Shown: one piece after another, positions 12,331 through 23,841 of the stretch
Numbering within the stretch: position 1 is the first letter of the stretch
Layout: every line of letters begins with the position of its first letter
From: Halichondria panicea
Taxonomy: Eukaryota > Porifera > Demospongiae > Suberitida > Halichondriidae
Direction of reading: 5' to 3'
DNA: 64,000 nt
Assembly: GCF_963675165.1 (NCBI RefSeq)
Contig: NC_087388.1
Span: 5,923,651 to 5,987,650 of the forward strand
The notes under the pieces: generated by a model
What the model was told of the DNA's origin: nothing
The model's database searches: none
What the model saw: the letters and a program-made list of their open reading frames with translations, nothing else
Program-made: the position numbers and the translations under genes

Positions 12331-12340
12331 GTGAGCTGAC

Positions 12341-13117
12341 ATTGTCGAACTCAAGAGATGATACTGCTTCCTTAAGTTTTTTAACTTCAGTGCGAAGTTC
12401 GTTTATTTTAGTTGAATTACCATGTTTAATGCCTCCAATTTTTGACTTCCAATAACTAGCGCGATGATTTACTCTACCTAATTCTGCCTTCAATTTAGAT
12501 AAACGGCACTCAGTCCTATCAATTTGCTTTTGGTACGCAGTAATGTTTTTTTTTTGAGAAATAAGTTGTTGTTTTTGATCTTCAATGATTTGATCGCGAC
12601 GTCTTATTCTTTTATTAGTATTTCGAGCAATAGCATATAGTTTTTGTTGATATTCACGAGTTTTCATGTTTTTCTTAGCACCAGCCTTATCTTCCTTTCC
12701 TTCCTCTACAACGATCTGTTTCACTGGACTAAAATGCAGTACTCGGCCCCTTTGGACACCAAACTTGGGGAGAGTATAGTTTTCCCTGAGAAATCCAGAT
12801 ATAGCAACTTCCTTGTCAGAGCTCGAGTGCTGCTTCTTGAGTTTAGCCAATTTTGCTTTCAAACGCTCAACACTTTTGGTAAATGCTTGTAAAGTTGGTG
12901 GGTTTTCTTCAGGCCATGTTTCTCCAAACAAACTTTGAATCCACCCATAAAATGTTCGAAACGTACACCCGGGGTTTTGATCCTTGAACATTTCCAATTC
13001 GAAAATTAGTTTGATCGATACTGGGACTTGTGGTAACTGTTGCTTATCGTCAATTCGTGGCACATTATGACAAGAGCATTGACGCACTGATTCCATTTGC
13101 TTGACACTCAGGTCCAA
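12341..13117 (-). CDS. Coiled-coil ORF, unrecognised, ends at a junction
   Basis: A long minus-strand frame with a first ATG at about 13096 (MESVRQCSC). It encodes about 250 residues: an N-terminal part with FYGWIQSLFGETWPEE, then long charged helices (RRRDQIIEDQKQQLISQKK, and RASYWKSKIGG) predicted as coiled coil. The frame runs into antisense lamin sequence below 12340 without a clear donor, so the true 3' part is missing or on another exon. The coil loosely resembles the N-terminus of the kinase gene at 19579 (basic, with K/R-rich helix and a Trp). Function unknown; it may be part of a mobile or amplified sponge family. Confidence 0.5.
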
Positions 13118-14105
13118 GAGATGTGTTAGTGTTCTGCATAGAGTATAATAAGCATAGAATAATGTACTTGTTTTAACTAATGCCCCACCTCCGGGAATAG
13201 GTGGGGAATAGACGCTTCTCTACCGGTAGATACTTAGATTTGGGTATAAAAGTTACTTGCAGATCACGTGATACACACATGGGGTACAATCATCCGCAGT
13301 ACAAGCAGTACAAGGTTTTTCGCATCATACATGCACACAGCCCCTATCGGTTGTACAATAGGGGCTACCAGGGGATTCGACCAGATAACATGCCCATGCA
13401 AAGGTAAGAGAATAGATCATGTGACTAGGTAAATTTGGCAGCGAATAAATTTTGGTGATTTATCGAATCAAGGTGAGGGTCGCCATAATTAAAAATCGCT
13501 AATCAGTCGTACAAGATCAATAATGCCATGCAGCATGATCATCAAATTAAAAATCGCCAATAATAGTTCACTTGCCTTGTTTGCCAAATTTACCCTGGTA
13601 TGGGGGAGGTGGGGAATGAGTTTGACAAGCACATAATTACAATATCATCAAATGTAGTGTACGACAAGCTCTAGTTAGGATCCAGCTGATGAGATCAGTT
13701 ACCTACTGTTACAGTATAGGCATAAATAGACGACACCTAGACGACACCAAAATATTATTATAGTAGGCGTGGCTCAAGCACAGATTCCAATCGACTGGAC
13801 ATGTTCACATCCGGCCAGATACATTCAAAAATTACTCCTTGCTCAGAATTGATCTTCCCTACCGTACATAAAATGTTTGCGCTTTTGCACCTATCAATGG
13901 TAAGCCCCACCTCGATCCCCCAGTATGTGTATAAGTGAGGCCATAGGTAGGGATTTGATCTTGAACTTTGTCCCAGAGACAGGGAAATTGATTTGACATA
14001 ATTGCGCATGCGCATTAACTACTGATCATTGCACTTATACATGGGGATTTGACATCGAGGTTGCGCCCAAATGTGGTACAGTTAAATTATGTATGTTGTA
14101 AATCC
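13118..14105. other. Gene-free stretch
   Basis: I see no exon that can be supported. Short inverted words occur (ttaaaaatcgc and related near 13490-13560), and cccctatcggttgtacaataggg near 13342 is an imperfect palindrome. The minus ORF at 13758-14015 has no recognisable motif. Confidence 0.5.
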
Positions 14106-14424
14106 CTAGTTGGGCGGAGCCCGACCGTCCCTGACAGGAGGTCGGGTTGCAAGCCTATCTGGAATTTGTTCTGCGCATTATGTAGTACTGCTATGAATAT
14201 TATTATTCTCAAGTGGGTGTTAACCGACTTGATGACGTGTAAACCACAGGATGGCACAGCAATACTGCATGCGGTGTTGCAACTAGATGCAAGCGGAAGT
14301 GTAACCAAGCCACGTGAAAAATGCTGCAATCTGATAGGGCGCCACTATAGTGGCGCTAGAACAAATCCCAGATAGGCTTGCAACCCGACCTCCCGTCAGG
14401 GACGGTCGGGCTCCGCCCAACTAG
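14106..14424. mobile_element. Foldback MITE, possibly hAT-like
   Basis: The ends are inverted repeats of about 75 bases (left from ctagttgggcggagcccgac, right the reverse complement ending at 14424). The flanks share taaatcc(c) on both sides (14099-14106 and 14425-14432), a 7-8 bp target duplication, the size typical of hAT elements. The interior has no transposase. Both plus and minus ORFs inside are chance frames. Confidence 0.8.
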
Positions 14425-14919
14425 TAAATCCCGTACTGTACTGGGGGAAGACTCTTACATAGCTGTACAGAACTCACTCTGTCACTTCCCTCTGCCATTG
14501 AGTCAATTATTCCCTCACTGCAGCAGCTGAAGTGGCATAGATTTTTGTAATACTCATAGCAACACTTAAAACAACGCTAAAACAATTGTAATTTCTTCAA
14601 TTTTACCAGTCACAGCTAAATAATATTAAATATTGATTTCTACTTGTTGCAAGATTTGAGACCTATAAAATGCGACTATAGTGGTACATTTTCGATAGAA
14701 ACTAAGTAAAAAATCAAGCTTAGCATGTTCTCTTACCTATATAACCGTATGAAAAGTAAAATCTGTTTGCTGCACTGGCGACAACTGATCAGTAATTGTG
14801 CCACTTTTGGCTTCAATTATAAGGAGAAAAAATATTGAAAAAAAATCCGGAAGTGACATCACTAATGACAGGAAGTAGCTAAACATAGTAGTACAGTTCT
14901 ACAGCGGTTTTCAGAGTAA

Positions 14920-15746
14920 CTTCAGGATGATTGAATGCCTTCAAATTACGTTTCAAAAAGATTTAGCAGGCTGCTGGACTTCTCTGATTCTAGGCCCCAA
15001 CTCATAACTCATTGCTTGAGAAAACGTAGATTCTCTTGATGTCTCTGAGCTACCCAGCAACGCTCGAATGAGCAGGTCATACTCCAGTCCTGTGTCTGTG
15101 AGTATAGGACAATATTAAAAGAAACCAAAGACGGTTAAACCCTTACCTCAAACTGTCCAGTCTCGTCCGTTAGTATAGCCAAGAGGAGCACTGTTGGGAC
15201 AGCTGGATATTAGCCATTGCTCCTGTACAGAGAAGTAGACATTTTAAATACGTGTAGAAATTTCTCGGTTATAGTGTCATTGTCGACGAGCTGATGATGG
15301 CAGCACCAAGTTCTCTAGCTCACACTCTTCACTTGATCCACTATATTAATGATGAAACTATAGTCTACCTACATTCTTGCCAAACATGAACAAGACTTGA
15401 TAGCATAGCCGGCCATAGGGCCCACACAAAAATATCTGACCTTAACAAGCTTGACAAAGCTTTATACCTCTTCCCTTGTTGTTCAGTCTTCAGAATAAGC
15501 TTCAGAGAAGAGAGAAGCTTCAGCTAAGAGCCATTCCAATCGATTCCAATCGATTCCAATAATGATAAAACGGGAACTGACTTCTAGTACACGATAGTAC
15601 ACGAATATAAATGTCACGAAAGTGAACGAGAATATCCATTTGTCAGAATCTGACAAACGACTGACGCATGCGCAGACAACTAGTACCAGGCCCAGTTGTT
15701 CGCCTAACCGTTATAAAAGCGAAAACTCGGCCTGGGATCGAGGCTA
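14920..15746. mobile_element. Partial copy of the Mutator-like foldback element seen at 37211-38312
   Basis: From about 14920 to 15746 the sequence follows 37467-38312 closely and ends with the same terminal repeat (gcgaaaactcggcctgggat, then cgaggcta). The matching left terminal repeat is not present before 14920, so this copy is 5' replaced or truncated. A short unit attccaatcg occurs three times near 15533 but twice in the other copy. Confidence 0.75.
15009..15220 (-). pseudogene. Two exon-like segments carried inside the foldback element
   Basis: On the minus strand, 15220-15147 is bounded by an acceptor (tgtacag) and a donor (gag then gtaagg) and reads through ...LLLAILTDETGQFE. A second segment follows an acceptor near 15095 and reads ...FERCWVAQRHQENLRFLKQ then stop at 15011-15009. 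The same pair, in the same frame, is at 37568-37770. I do not recognise the parent gene. A captured C-terminal gene piece is the simplest reading; random open frames are possible. Confidence 0.4.
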
Positions 15747-16780
15747 CCACAGTACAAAAGAAGACAAAATATGACTTTTCAACACTGGAGAGAGCTTGAG
15801 CAAGAGCAGAACAGAAGTAGAAGCCATCACAACAAAACTAGTCACTAGTCTAGGTCGTAAATATTGTAAGTAGCTGTGTTATTTTATTAAAACTGCTGTG
15901 ATTTGTACAATGACATCATTGTAAAATATACAATAATTATACTGACTAATTTACTAAGATATCTCGATCCCCAAGAATCTTGGGGCAACTGACGCATGCG
16001 CAGACAGTGTATACCAGGCCGTCTTTCTCAACTGAGAGCGGCCTGGAATCGAGGCTATCCGATGGGCTAGAAACCTTCAATCGAACTTTCTATCTACCAT
16101 TGCCAGCAATGACTGGACACCAATTAAAATATGTCAGTAAATCAGTTAGTAATTTTCTGTATATTACGGTATGATTTTATATGTGTTCTTATGAGACCAA
16201 AGGCTATGCTTCCCTTTTTCCCTTGTAGGGAGCTACTTTCAGTTGATTTGCCGATACAAAGAAGAAGAAATACACCTTAGCTAACCTTGGAATCCCACAA
16301 GAAGCTAGCCAGCCAGCTTGTATAAGTTCCCTAACTGCTTTTGTTGATCAATGTTTCAGCGCTTGTCTCGTGTATTGTATTGTAAAATTTGATTATTTTG
16401 TATTTTTGTGTTTGATTTGCGGCATTCTTACACATATATTTTCATTTTTGCCGATTGCCAGCAAAAATATACGGCCTACTCTGCTGCTTAAAGCGGCTGC
16501 TGCTCGATATAAAGTGGACTAAGCGGTTCCAAAATGTGTCCAGTTTTGTCAAAAAATCCACAATTATCAATGACGTATCGCATTATCTACACATACCCAA
16601 GAGCTGCGTAGAGCCACTAATTTGGGGAATTCCCCATTAATCGCAATGTACCAGCAATGTAAAGTGAGTGTATATGGCTGCAAGTAAGTATAGGCTAGCA
16701 GTCATTTACTTGAAGATAGTAAATGTGTACAATCTATCAGGATATATAGTATACTATATTATTATGTTGGGTAGAATTAA
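15747..16780. other. Gene-free stretch with a lone terminal-repeat fragment
   Basis: At about 15988-16056 there is a variant of the same terminal repeat (ctgacgcatgcgcagacagt ... gcctggaatcgaggcta) without a partner. Nothing else recognised; the ORFs at 15980, 16455 and 16668 lack motifs or splice support. Confidence 0.5.
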
Positions 16781-19364
16781 TCATGATTCAGAGTCAAGTC
16801 GTGGCTGTTTGTTCATGTCTACTAAATCTAATGGAGTTTTTCGTATGTACTTTCGTTTCTTTCGCTTAAATTGTGATGTCTCGTCTATTCTCGCTTCAGC
16901 TTTCAGAACCTCCCCCACTGGGTCATGCAGATTACTGGAGAAGTAGTGTCTCTTGGCGTCATCATTATTTTTCTCCACCCCTAGAGAAAAAGGTGATTAA
17001 AATGTTATCTCTTTACACTCGAACTCACCTTGTCCACTAAACATCTTGACATTTCCGTATTTTGAAATAAAGTAAGGGAAGTGAAAGACCAGTGTGTGCA
17101 TATAGGGCGTAATATTCTTTTCCTGAAACCCTTGACACTTGTGCTTCAAGCTCAAGAAAAGCCTTATCCAGTCTTTCGCCTATCATGATAGATTATAGTA
17201 AATTAGATACAATGGTTCTCCCTACTAGTAAACTAACACTATACCTTTTGCTCAACCACTTCACTGGGAGGTGGAGTCCAGCTAGAAACCATCTTATACA
17301 AAGAGAGAAATTCCTATAGAGCCAGACCATATAAATAATTATGTTTGTAAAATGCGAAGGGAAATTTAATTAGTACTCACTGTCCAAAGTTGGGCCATTT
17401 TAGCTTGAATTTCTTCCTTCAGTAGGTCAGCAAACCTCACTGGGAGACGTTCCAGAAACTTCTTGGTGTCGTTCCCCTGCAGTGATGTCCATTCGTAATG
17501 TCCAGAAGCTTTGCCATCTGGACCCCTTGCTTCCCATACCCTGAACGTGATACCACAGTCTTTAACGATCGTCTGTAGTGTTTGTAGGTGAGTGAGTATA
17601 TGTGCGTTTCCTTGTCTGTCTTGTTTAGCAGATGCCACTATCTCTAGAATGAGATTTCTTGTTAAAACGTCAGCTATACGTAGGAGTAGGTGTAGCTCAT
17701 CGGGTATTATATGGTCTGGCTCTATGTTCAGTAGTGGTGTTGTAATTGATCCTAGTCGTACACTTGCTGGTTTACTGCTGGGAAGTGCGCCTTTTGCTTG
17801 TAGGGAACTCAATGTTCTTGCATTTGTTACGGTGTAGTCAGCCCTATCCTTTGACATATCCCACCTATAGCGGCAAATGGGGAAGCTAGGTTTAAGCATA
17901 ATTATAATAATTATAGATATACCTTTCATCCTTCTTGATGGTACACCAGACACAAGCGTACATAGAGGTTGCTTTGTTGAGGCCCATACTCAGTAAAAGA
18001 AACTAATAATGCAATTTTTATAGTCAGTAATTAACTATACATTCTCACCTTGTAATCACTACCCAGGAAAAACTCAAGGCGGTACTCTGTTTCATCAACA
18101 GTGAGTAGTGGGTGTGAAATGATGTCGTTCAACTCCTTCAATACCTCAGATAGTCCTGAACTAATTGTTTCATACGACTCTTCGGCTTTTAGGCCAGCAA
18201 AAGTATGATTGCCTGTATGAATGTCAATATAAAAATATTTTCACCACTTTCTCGTTTAATATTTTTATTGTTAAGCTTACCCATGCCTGATAAAACATTG
18301 TCTTGAATTTCTGGAAATGCAAATGAGAGAAGTATGATATTGGATGATCTTGTGAATCTGGCTCCGTCACCACTGAGTTTTACTTTTACTGGTTGGGTGA
18401 TAGCTTTCCCTGAATGAACCTAAAATAATAATCCATAATAATAATGTATAATTTCTTCTTTACTTACGATCTTAGCTAGCTCTTCCTGGATTGCAGCTTT
18501 CGGTGGTCTATAAGCACCAGGATAAGGACCTTCGAGATGTCGGATGTCGAGAGAGTTGTTAATTGAGAGGCGAGCATCCTTGATTCGGTACAGTGGTGGT
18601 AAATCAGATGCGACGCTCAATTCATGATAAGCTTCGTCACTCACAGCAAACCTGTCAAGTACATAAAGAGCTTGCTGTACCCTCGCAGAATCGTTTGGTG
18701 AAAGAGCTGGCGTTTGATGTTGTGGCTTGTGAGATGGGCTAGATAAAAAATTGAATTTGATGGGAGATCCTGTCTGTTTGCGTAGCTCTAAAGATTCTGG
18801 CTGAAGACCGAATGATTCACAAAACCAAAGCGCTTGCTCTGCAGAGCTCTTACAGTGTGGTAGCTTTCGTTTTACCTGTCGTGGTGATACCTCGTGAACT
18901 TTTTTGCCTTTGTTGATGTGTGCTGTGGTAGGTCTACTTGTTTCGGGGATTGTTGTTGGCTGTGGAGATTCAGTGGATAGTTGCTGCTCAATTTCAGAAT
19001 ACGATTCTGCTTCTCCATCAAGCACGAAGAGGTTGTATTCTCCAGCAAGTACGGCATACCTCCTTCTTCCTTTTAGCCCCCGTATCCTTCTTGCTACCTT
19101 GCTAGCTTGTTCTGCAAGCCTTTTCTCCAGACGATCGCTTTGTGCTAGTTTAACTATTGTTACCATGCTATTAACTAAGCTAATGAATGTCTCTTCTGCC
19201 TTCTTGTTCATGTACCAATGATGCAGCAACTCGATAGGAATAGAGAGAGAGAAGTTTGGCTGTACTTGTGGTTCTGTGTGGCTGAAGTCAGAGTACTTCT
19301 TTGCTGAATTTGAGATGGTGATGGACAGGCTCTCTGCTCTTCTGGACTGCTTGTTTACTGCCAT
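16781..19364 (-). CDS. Transposase-like protein of a dispersed sponge/cnidarian family, 8 exons, intact
   Basis: Minus-strand exons 19364-18468, 18419-18281, 18212-18049, 18002-17923, 17864-17381, 17313-17245, 17179-17029 and 16980-16781 join in phase to 727 residues with no stop. Order of landmarks: a variable Ser/Pro-rich N-terminus; VKLSGDGARFTRSSNIILLS; LEFFLGSDYKFLLSMG; a YACVWCTIKK cysteine pair; LNIEPDHIIPDELHLLLRI; and near the end MFSGQGVEKNNDDAKRHYF, then a basic tail (KRKKRKYIRK). From memory these motifs belong to a repeated, transposase-like family in sponge and cnidarian genomes; the Asp in SGDGA and GSDYK and the Glu in PDELH could be catalytic, which is inference. It lies head to head with the kinase gene, 214 bases apart. 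No terminal repeats are evident around it. Confidence 0.7.
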
Positions 19365-19578
19365 AGCTAGGAGGCCCGGGATAATGGAACAAAAGGTCCC
19401 TTGAGCTGTTATGTAACAAAATTAATTAGCCATGTCAATATGAGTGGGCGGGTGAATAGGCTGCGGTGTTATCACCCACTAAATTAACCACAGTACTCAT
19501 TCAATAGCATGATAACACTTCTCAGATGCATTATGGCGGGTATTTTGCGACCTCTGGTTCTCTTAGACTTATTACAAA

Positions 19579-20709
19579 ATGGCTGACCAGACATTCTCAA
19601 GATCCAAGCTCAAGAGGCTCAATCGAAAAGCTAGAGTTGACAAAATTGGCAAGCAGCTGTGTATGGAGAAGAAGAGCCTTGAATGTGCCGAGAAAAATGT
19701 TCAGAATTGGAAGAAGAAGGCAATAGATTATAAACTGTAAGTTGCTGATTAACAGCCAGTAAATAATATTGTTCATACAGGGAACTCAACGTGTATCGAG
19801 CTAAGCAATTACGGACAGGAACTCTGGGAACATCCTGCAGTCACCAACGACCACTAAAGTTACTAACAGCAGCCATGAAGACGAGTGCAATCAGTCTACC
19901 CAAGGCAACTCCAAGAATGTGTACGAATGCTGATATTATGCGAGGAGTTACTGTAGTTCCAGAGATAAGTGAGAAATGTTTAGCAGATGGGGGTGGTGAT
20001 GTTCATATAGGAAATGGTCGGTTTGGAACATGCTCTCGTATGATTTTTAAAGAGTGTTTTGACGTCTGTGTCAAAACATTTACTTCCGACTCCTCAATCG
20101 AATCGATTAGGCATGAAGCCAGTATATTACTTACATTAAATTCCAGCCCTTATATACCACACTGTTTTGGTATTTGTTCCACCAGGAGAGCTTTAGTAAT
20201 GTCTAATGTAAGCGTGAAGCAGCAACAAGTTTCATTATAATTATTCTGCCTTGTATTCGACTAACGAAATTAAATTAAGCCCTAAGACATGGATGCAAAT
20301 ACTGATCCAAATTTGTGATGGTCTATCATACATGCACAAGCTGAGTATTCTTCACAATGATCTTAAAGTAGACAACGTAGTATTAGGGACTACTTTGTTA
20401 GAATGTATCCGGCCATGTATTGTGGATTTTGGAAAGGCATGTAAAGAAAAGCATGCTAAGAAGTACTGCCTGACCGAGGAACAGAAAGTTATTTACATAA
20501 AAGAACACACTCAAGTAGCTCCAGACCTCCGCGATGGGCTTGTTTTACAGAGCACACAGAGCGATATATACTCATTAGGTAGAATAATGAAGAAGATGAA
20601 CTCCATTGTAATTAAGTCAACTGAACTTGCCCATGTAATTAAGGAATGTCTTTCTTATCATGCTCATGACCGTCCTAGCTTAGAAACCATTTCTCTTAAT
20701 GTTGAATGA
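19579..20709 (+). pseudogene. Coiled-coil N-terminus plus protein kinase domain, one frameshift
   Basis: Exon 19579-19736 (MADQTFSRSKLKRLNRKAR..., basic coil) joins in phase to 19781 onwards. The kinase N-lobe is visible (GNGRFGT glycine loop, VCVKTF lysine, HEASILL helix). At about 20235 the frame changes by one base within ttcattataattattctgc; after it the C-lobe continues: ICDGLSYMHKLSILHNDLK with HND in place of HRD, DFGKA, APDLRDG, SDIYSLG and HDRPSLE. Catalytic Asp and DFG are present. The reading is broken unless the extra base is an assembly error or is removed by splicing; no normal intron fits. Activity if repaired is not assured, because the HRD arginine is Asn. Confidence 0.75.
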
Positions 20710-20997
20710 CTATGTGACTAATTATGTCTTACATTCATTCGTTCATGTTTAAATCTGGTGCTAGCTTTAACTATGACATAGTCTATGTATAATTGTAGGC
20801 AAATCCGTGCTCTCTAATGGAAGGCTGACAAGGTTAGCTGTAAGTCGGGATGCGTGTTGACCCAGCCATTTGTTTGAGAGTCATTAAAAGCATTATGGTA
20901 GAGAATTGGCCTGAAGCAGTTAGTTATGAGTCACATAGTGCGTATTGGCTGCTCAGGTTGGGCCATGCATGCATTAACAATTAACAATTAACAATGA

Positions 20998-21822
20998 TCA
21001 ACAACGTTTTTTCACCAGATTTACACATACAATTTCAGATAGTAGTCTAGGTGACTCTAACATTTCACCATTGCTATTTCTATATGTTTTCGGTCCATAC
21101 TTAATTCTAGGACATACTACAATAGGAAAATCTACTGTGCAGCCATTGCCATATCTATCATACAAAATATACCAACTACCTATAAAATATTCATCGTTAA
21201 AATCAGTTTGTTGAAGTTGGAGCTTTCCGCGGGTCATTTGGGTTCCTCGATCTTTAAATAGGTAACGAAATACATCTAGCCGGAAATCTATAGTTAAATT
21301 ACAGGATTTTACAGTACCTAAATTTAAACTACATTGAATGGACAGAACAAATCTTCTTGTTGCGTCGCTTATAAGCTCGGTATGTGGTGCTTGTGGTGTA
21401 TTGTATGATCTGAAAGGGGGGAAATGTGCAGATATAATTATAGTAATACACAGTGCACTGCCATGCCATACTTAATAATCTTACTGGATAGTAGAGATAG
21501 TCACATCTTCCTTAGCGACCCATGAAGACTGTTCCAATGAGTAACCAGCCCACTTTACCAAATACTCCGTTTTCCCCTAGAAATAGAATCAATCGTATAG
21601 GGCTATATATCATAAAATGTTACGTACCTTAGTTAGTCGATGATGAATTATCCTCTCAACAAGGAAGACCCCTTCTGGCAGACTGTCATCAGACTTACAG
21701 CTCAGAGTGGTTCTCACATCTCGTGCTTCCCGCATGCTAGATAAGTCCATGTCAGCCGAGCTTATATTATGGAGGTAGGAATAGTATCCTTTCTCAGGTC
21801 GTTGCCTCTTTGACGAGTCCAT
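20998..21822 (-). CDS. Chromodomain protein
   Basis: Minus exons 21822-21628, 21576-21485 and 21409-20998 join in phase to 232 residues. The end of exon 1 and exon 2 together give a chromodomain: FLVERIIHHRLTK, then GKTEYLVKWAGYSLEQSSWV. Aromatic cage positions (Tyr in TEYLVKW, Trp of KW, and Trp of SSW) are present, so methyl-lysine binding is plausible. The C-terminal 137 residues are unrecognised, with FIGSWYILYDRYGNG. The ATG at 21822 (MDSSKRQRPEKG) is 15 bases from the plus-strand frame opening at 21838; the pair with 21988 is divergent. Chromodomains also occur in transposon integrases, but no integrase is seen here. Confidence 0.75.
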
Positions 21823-21987
21823 AACAGGTCGATCTGCATGAACAGGTCTGCTGGAAGATTAATAATTAGTGACCATAAAGATTTTATCTCTATTCATTTG
21901 ACACACTTTACTACCATTGATTGCATGCTATTACTGTCATGTGAATCAGTAAATTACTATACAAAAAAGAACAGAGAAAGAATTGAG

Positions 21988-22365
21988 ATGGGAAATTGCT
22001 GCCACTTCCACCCGTACCCGTACTACATCGACTCCGACTTACGAGAGATCAGGCACCACAGGAACTCCTTTCCTATTGGGTCGCTAGTAAAGATGGGAAC
22101 TGAGGGAAAACAATTTTATTTTACAACAGCAGATGATACTGGAACACATTATTTTCCGATGGGGTCTCAGAAAAAGGCCCAGAACTATTTAAAGAAAGTT
22201 GTGAGGCTCAGCCAAACATACGATGTCCAGGTGTCAGAAGTTTTAAATCCAGACTACACGTTGCTAGGATTTAGAGCCAAAAAAACAAAAGAAGAAAGCA
22301 CAAAAGAAGCGGACAACAAAGAGCCAAGAAAGAAAGTTAAATTTAATTTAGTAAAAGTGTTGTAA
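21988..22365 (+). CDS. Small basic protein with MGNCC N-terminus
   Basis: I chose the ATG at 21988 over the upstream open frame because it gives MGNCCHFHPYPYY, a standard context for N-myristoylation at Gly2 with palmitoylation at Cys4/Cys5. The product is 125 residues: a globular middle (SFPIGSLVKMGTEGKQFYF, TGTHYFPMG, helix KKAQNYLKKVVRL) and a Lys-rich tail (RKKVKFNLVKVL). Membrane association is inferred. I do not recognise the family. The gene is divergent from the chromodomain gene and single-exon as far as seen. Confidence 0.5.
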   Translation: MGNCCHFHPYPYYIDSDLREIRHHRNSFPIGSLVKMGTEGKQFYFTTADDTGTHYFPMGSQKKAQNYLKKVVRLSQTYDVQVSEVLNPDYTLLGFRAKKTKEESTKEADNKEPRKKVKFNLVKVL

Positions 22366-22435
22366 CTAGAACAGGACTGAGAAGAATATGACTGAGAACT
22401 GACTACTATACTGTACTGTTCTATATAATTATTTA

Positions 22436-22571
22436 CTGTGGTAGATCTCTCTAGTCACTGTTACAGGCCGGTAAAAGTAATAACAAAATACTGAGCTGGC
22501 AGTACTGCATGCTCAGTATTTTGTTATTACTTGTACCGGCCTGTAACAGTGACTAGAGAGATCTGCCACAG
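22436..22571. mobile_element. Near-perfect hairpin MITE
   Basis: Two 60-base arms (22436-22495 and 22512-22571) are reverse complements with only a few mismatches, separated by 16 bases. Arm outer ends are ctgtggtagatctctctagt. No coding capacity. Confidence 0.85.
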
Positions 22572-23636
22572 GATAGAATCTACCACAGAAGTCTACATGA
22601 GCTCAACCAACAGGTAAACAATAATATTACTCACCAGCACCAGTGCAGTGAACGTAGCTAGTTCAGCGAAGATCTTGCGCACGCACTACAATAGTCTATA
22701 GTAGCATTTATTTCCGCAGTAGTTAAAATGATTGAGTAATATTTGAATTTTCATATAAATAGAACAAATATTTAGACAGGATGCTAGAACAATAGTGTCC
22801 AAAATACAATGGCAATTGCTGGCAATGTCCTTCAATCCACTTCCTTTCGTTGTGATGTCATAGTTTTACTGAGCATTTACGATGTTATCCAAAGCCCCCA
22901 GATACCGGGGGTAGAATATACGCCCACCCGCGGCCTCAAATCGAGGTTTACACTTTGCTCTCTTTATTATGTGTATTTTCATTTTAATACACATAGTATG
23001 AACATTTTATTGACAACACAACAATGTTATAAACTAATGCATGAGTATGATTAAAGCATGACAAGAGAATGAACATGAAGAAGTGGACTCTGGCTCTATT
23101 CGTTGCTTGTTGATGTTAGATGTAGCAGAAACTTCTCGAAGGATGGTAGGTCATACTCATACAGAGCAGCTATCAGGTACTTTGTTTCAGAAAACCAAGG
23201 CAAGGTAACCTGAAAAATTAGCCTGTGTGATAACTTTCTTAGACTTTGTGTTTCCTTTCTCAGCATATAGGACTACTTGTTCCCTACATATACATCTTCA
23301 GGGGCAAACAGATCCATACAGAGAAAGTTATAAAAATATGCGGCATTCAGCTACTGCGCATGCTCAACTTCTTACTCTGGGTGGGCTTATAATCGTGTGA
23401 AAATACCCTCATGCAAGCTAGAACTTCGAAGCAAAAGGGGGATGGGCATTTATTCAAGATGGGCTTATTTTCGCGAGGGTACGGTACTAGTGTGTATGTT
23501 TGTGTTTAACTATTATAATTATCTTATAGCTGCACTTACTAGTGTTCTTCAGTTTCTGCAATTATTAATTGTGCTACTGCGTAAACGATTTACACCAAGA
23601 GTTCATTAGGAAGAGTACTCAATTCCAATAGTATAA
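22572..23636. other. Gene-free stretch
   Basis: No supported exon. Around 23330-23480 there is sequence resembling the TA-inserting MITE ends of 57252-57521 (gggtgggcttataatcgtgt ... ttttcgcgagggtacggta). The ORFs at 22809 and 23397 have no motif. Confidence 0.45.
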
Positions 23637-23841
23637 GGAACGCCAATAGGTCAAAAATACATCCCACTCATTCGGGTGTCCCACACATCTATCGGCTACT
23701 TTGCACACATCGATCTCTACCCACGTGTACACTACTAGCTTGACATCTATCGACTACTGGACTTTACATTTATCAACTACTTGACATCTATATATCAACT
23801 ATACTTGACATCTGTCGGCTACTTGACATCTATCTTGACTA

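Noticed and set aside
14049-14375. ORFs on both strands in 14049-14375
   Set aside because: They lie within the inverted repeats of a foldback element.
20201-20260. A small intron explaining the kinase frame change
   Set aside because: A donor gtaagc exists at 20210, but no acceptor at a workable distance restores the frame.
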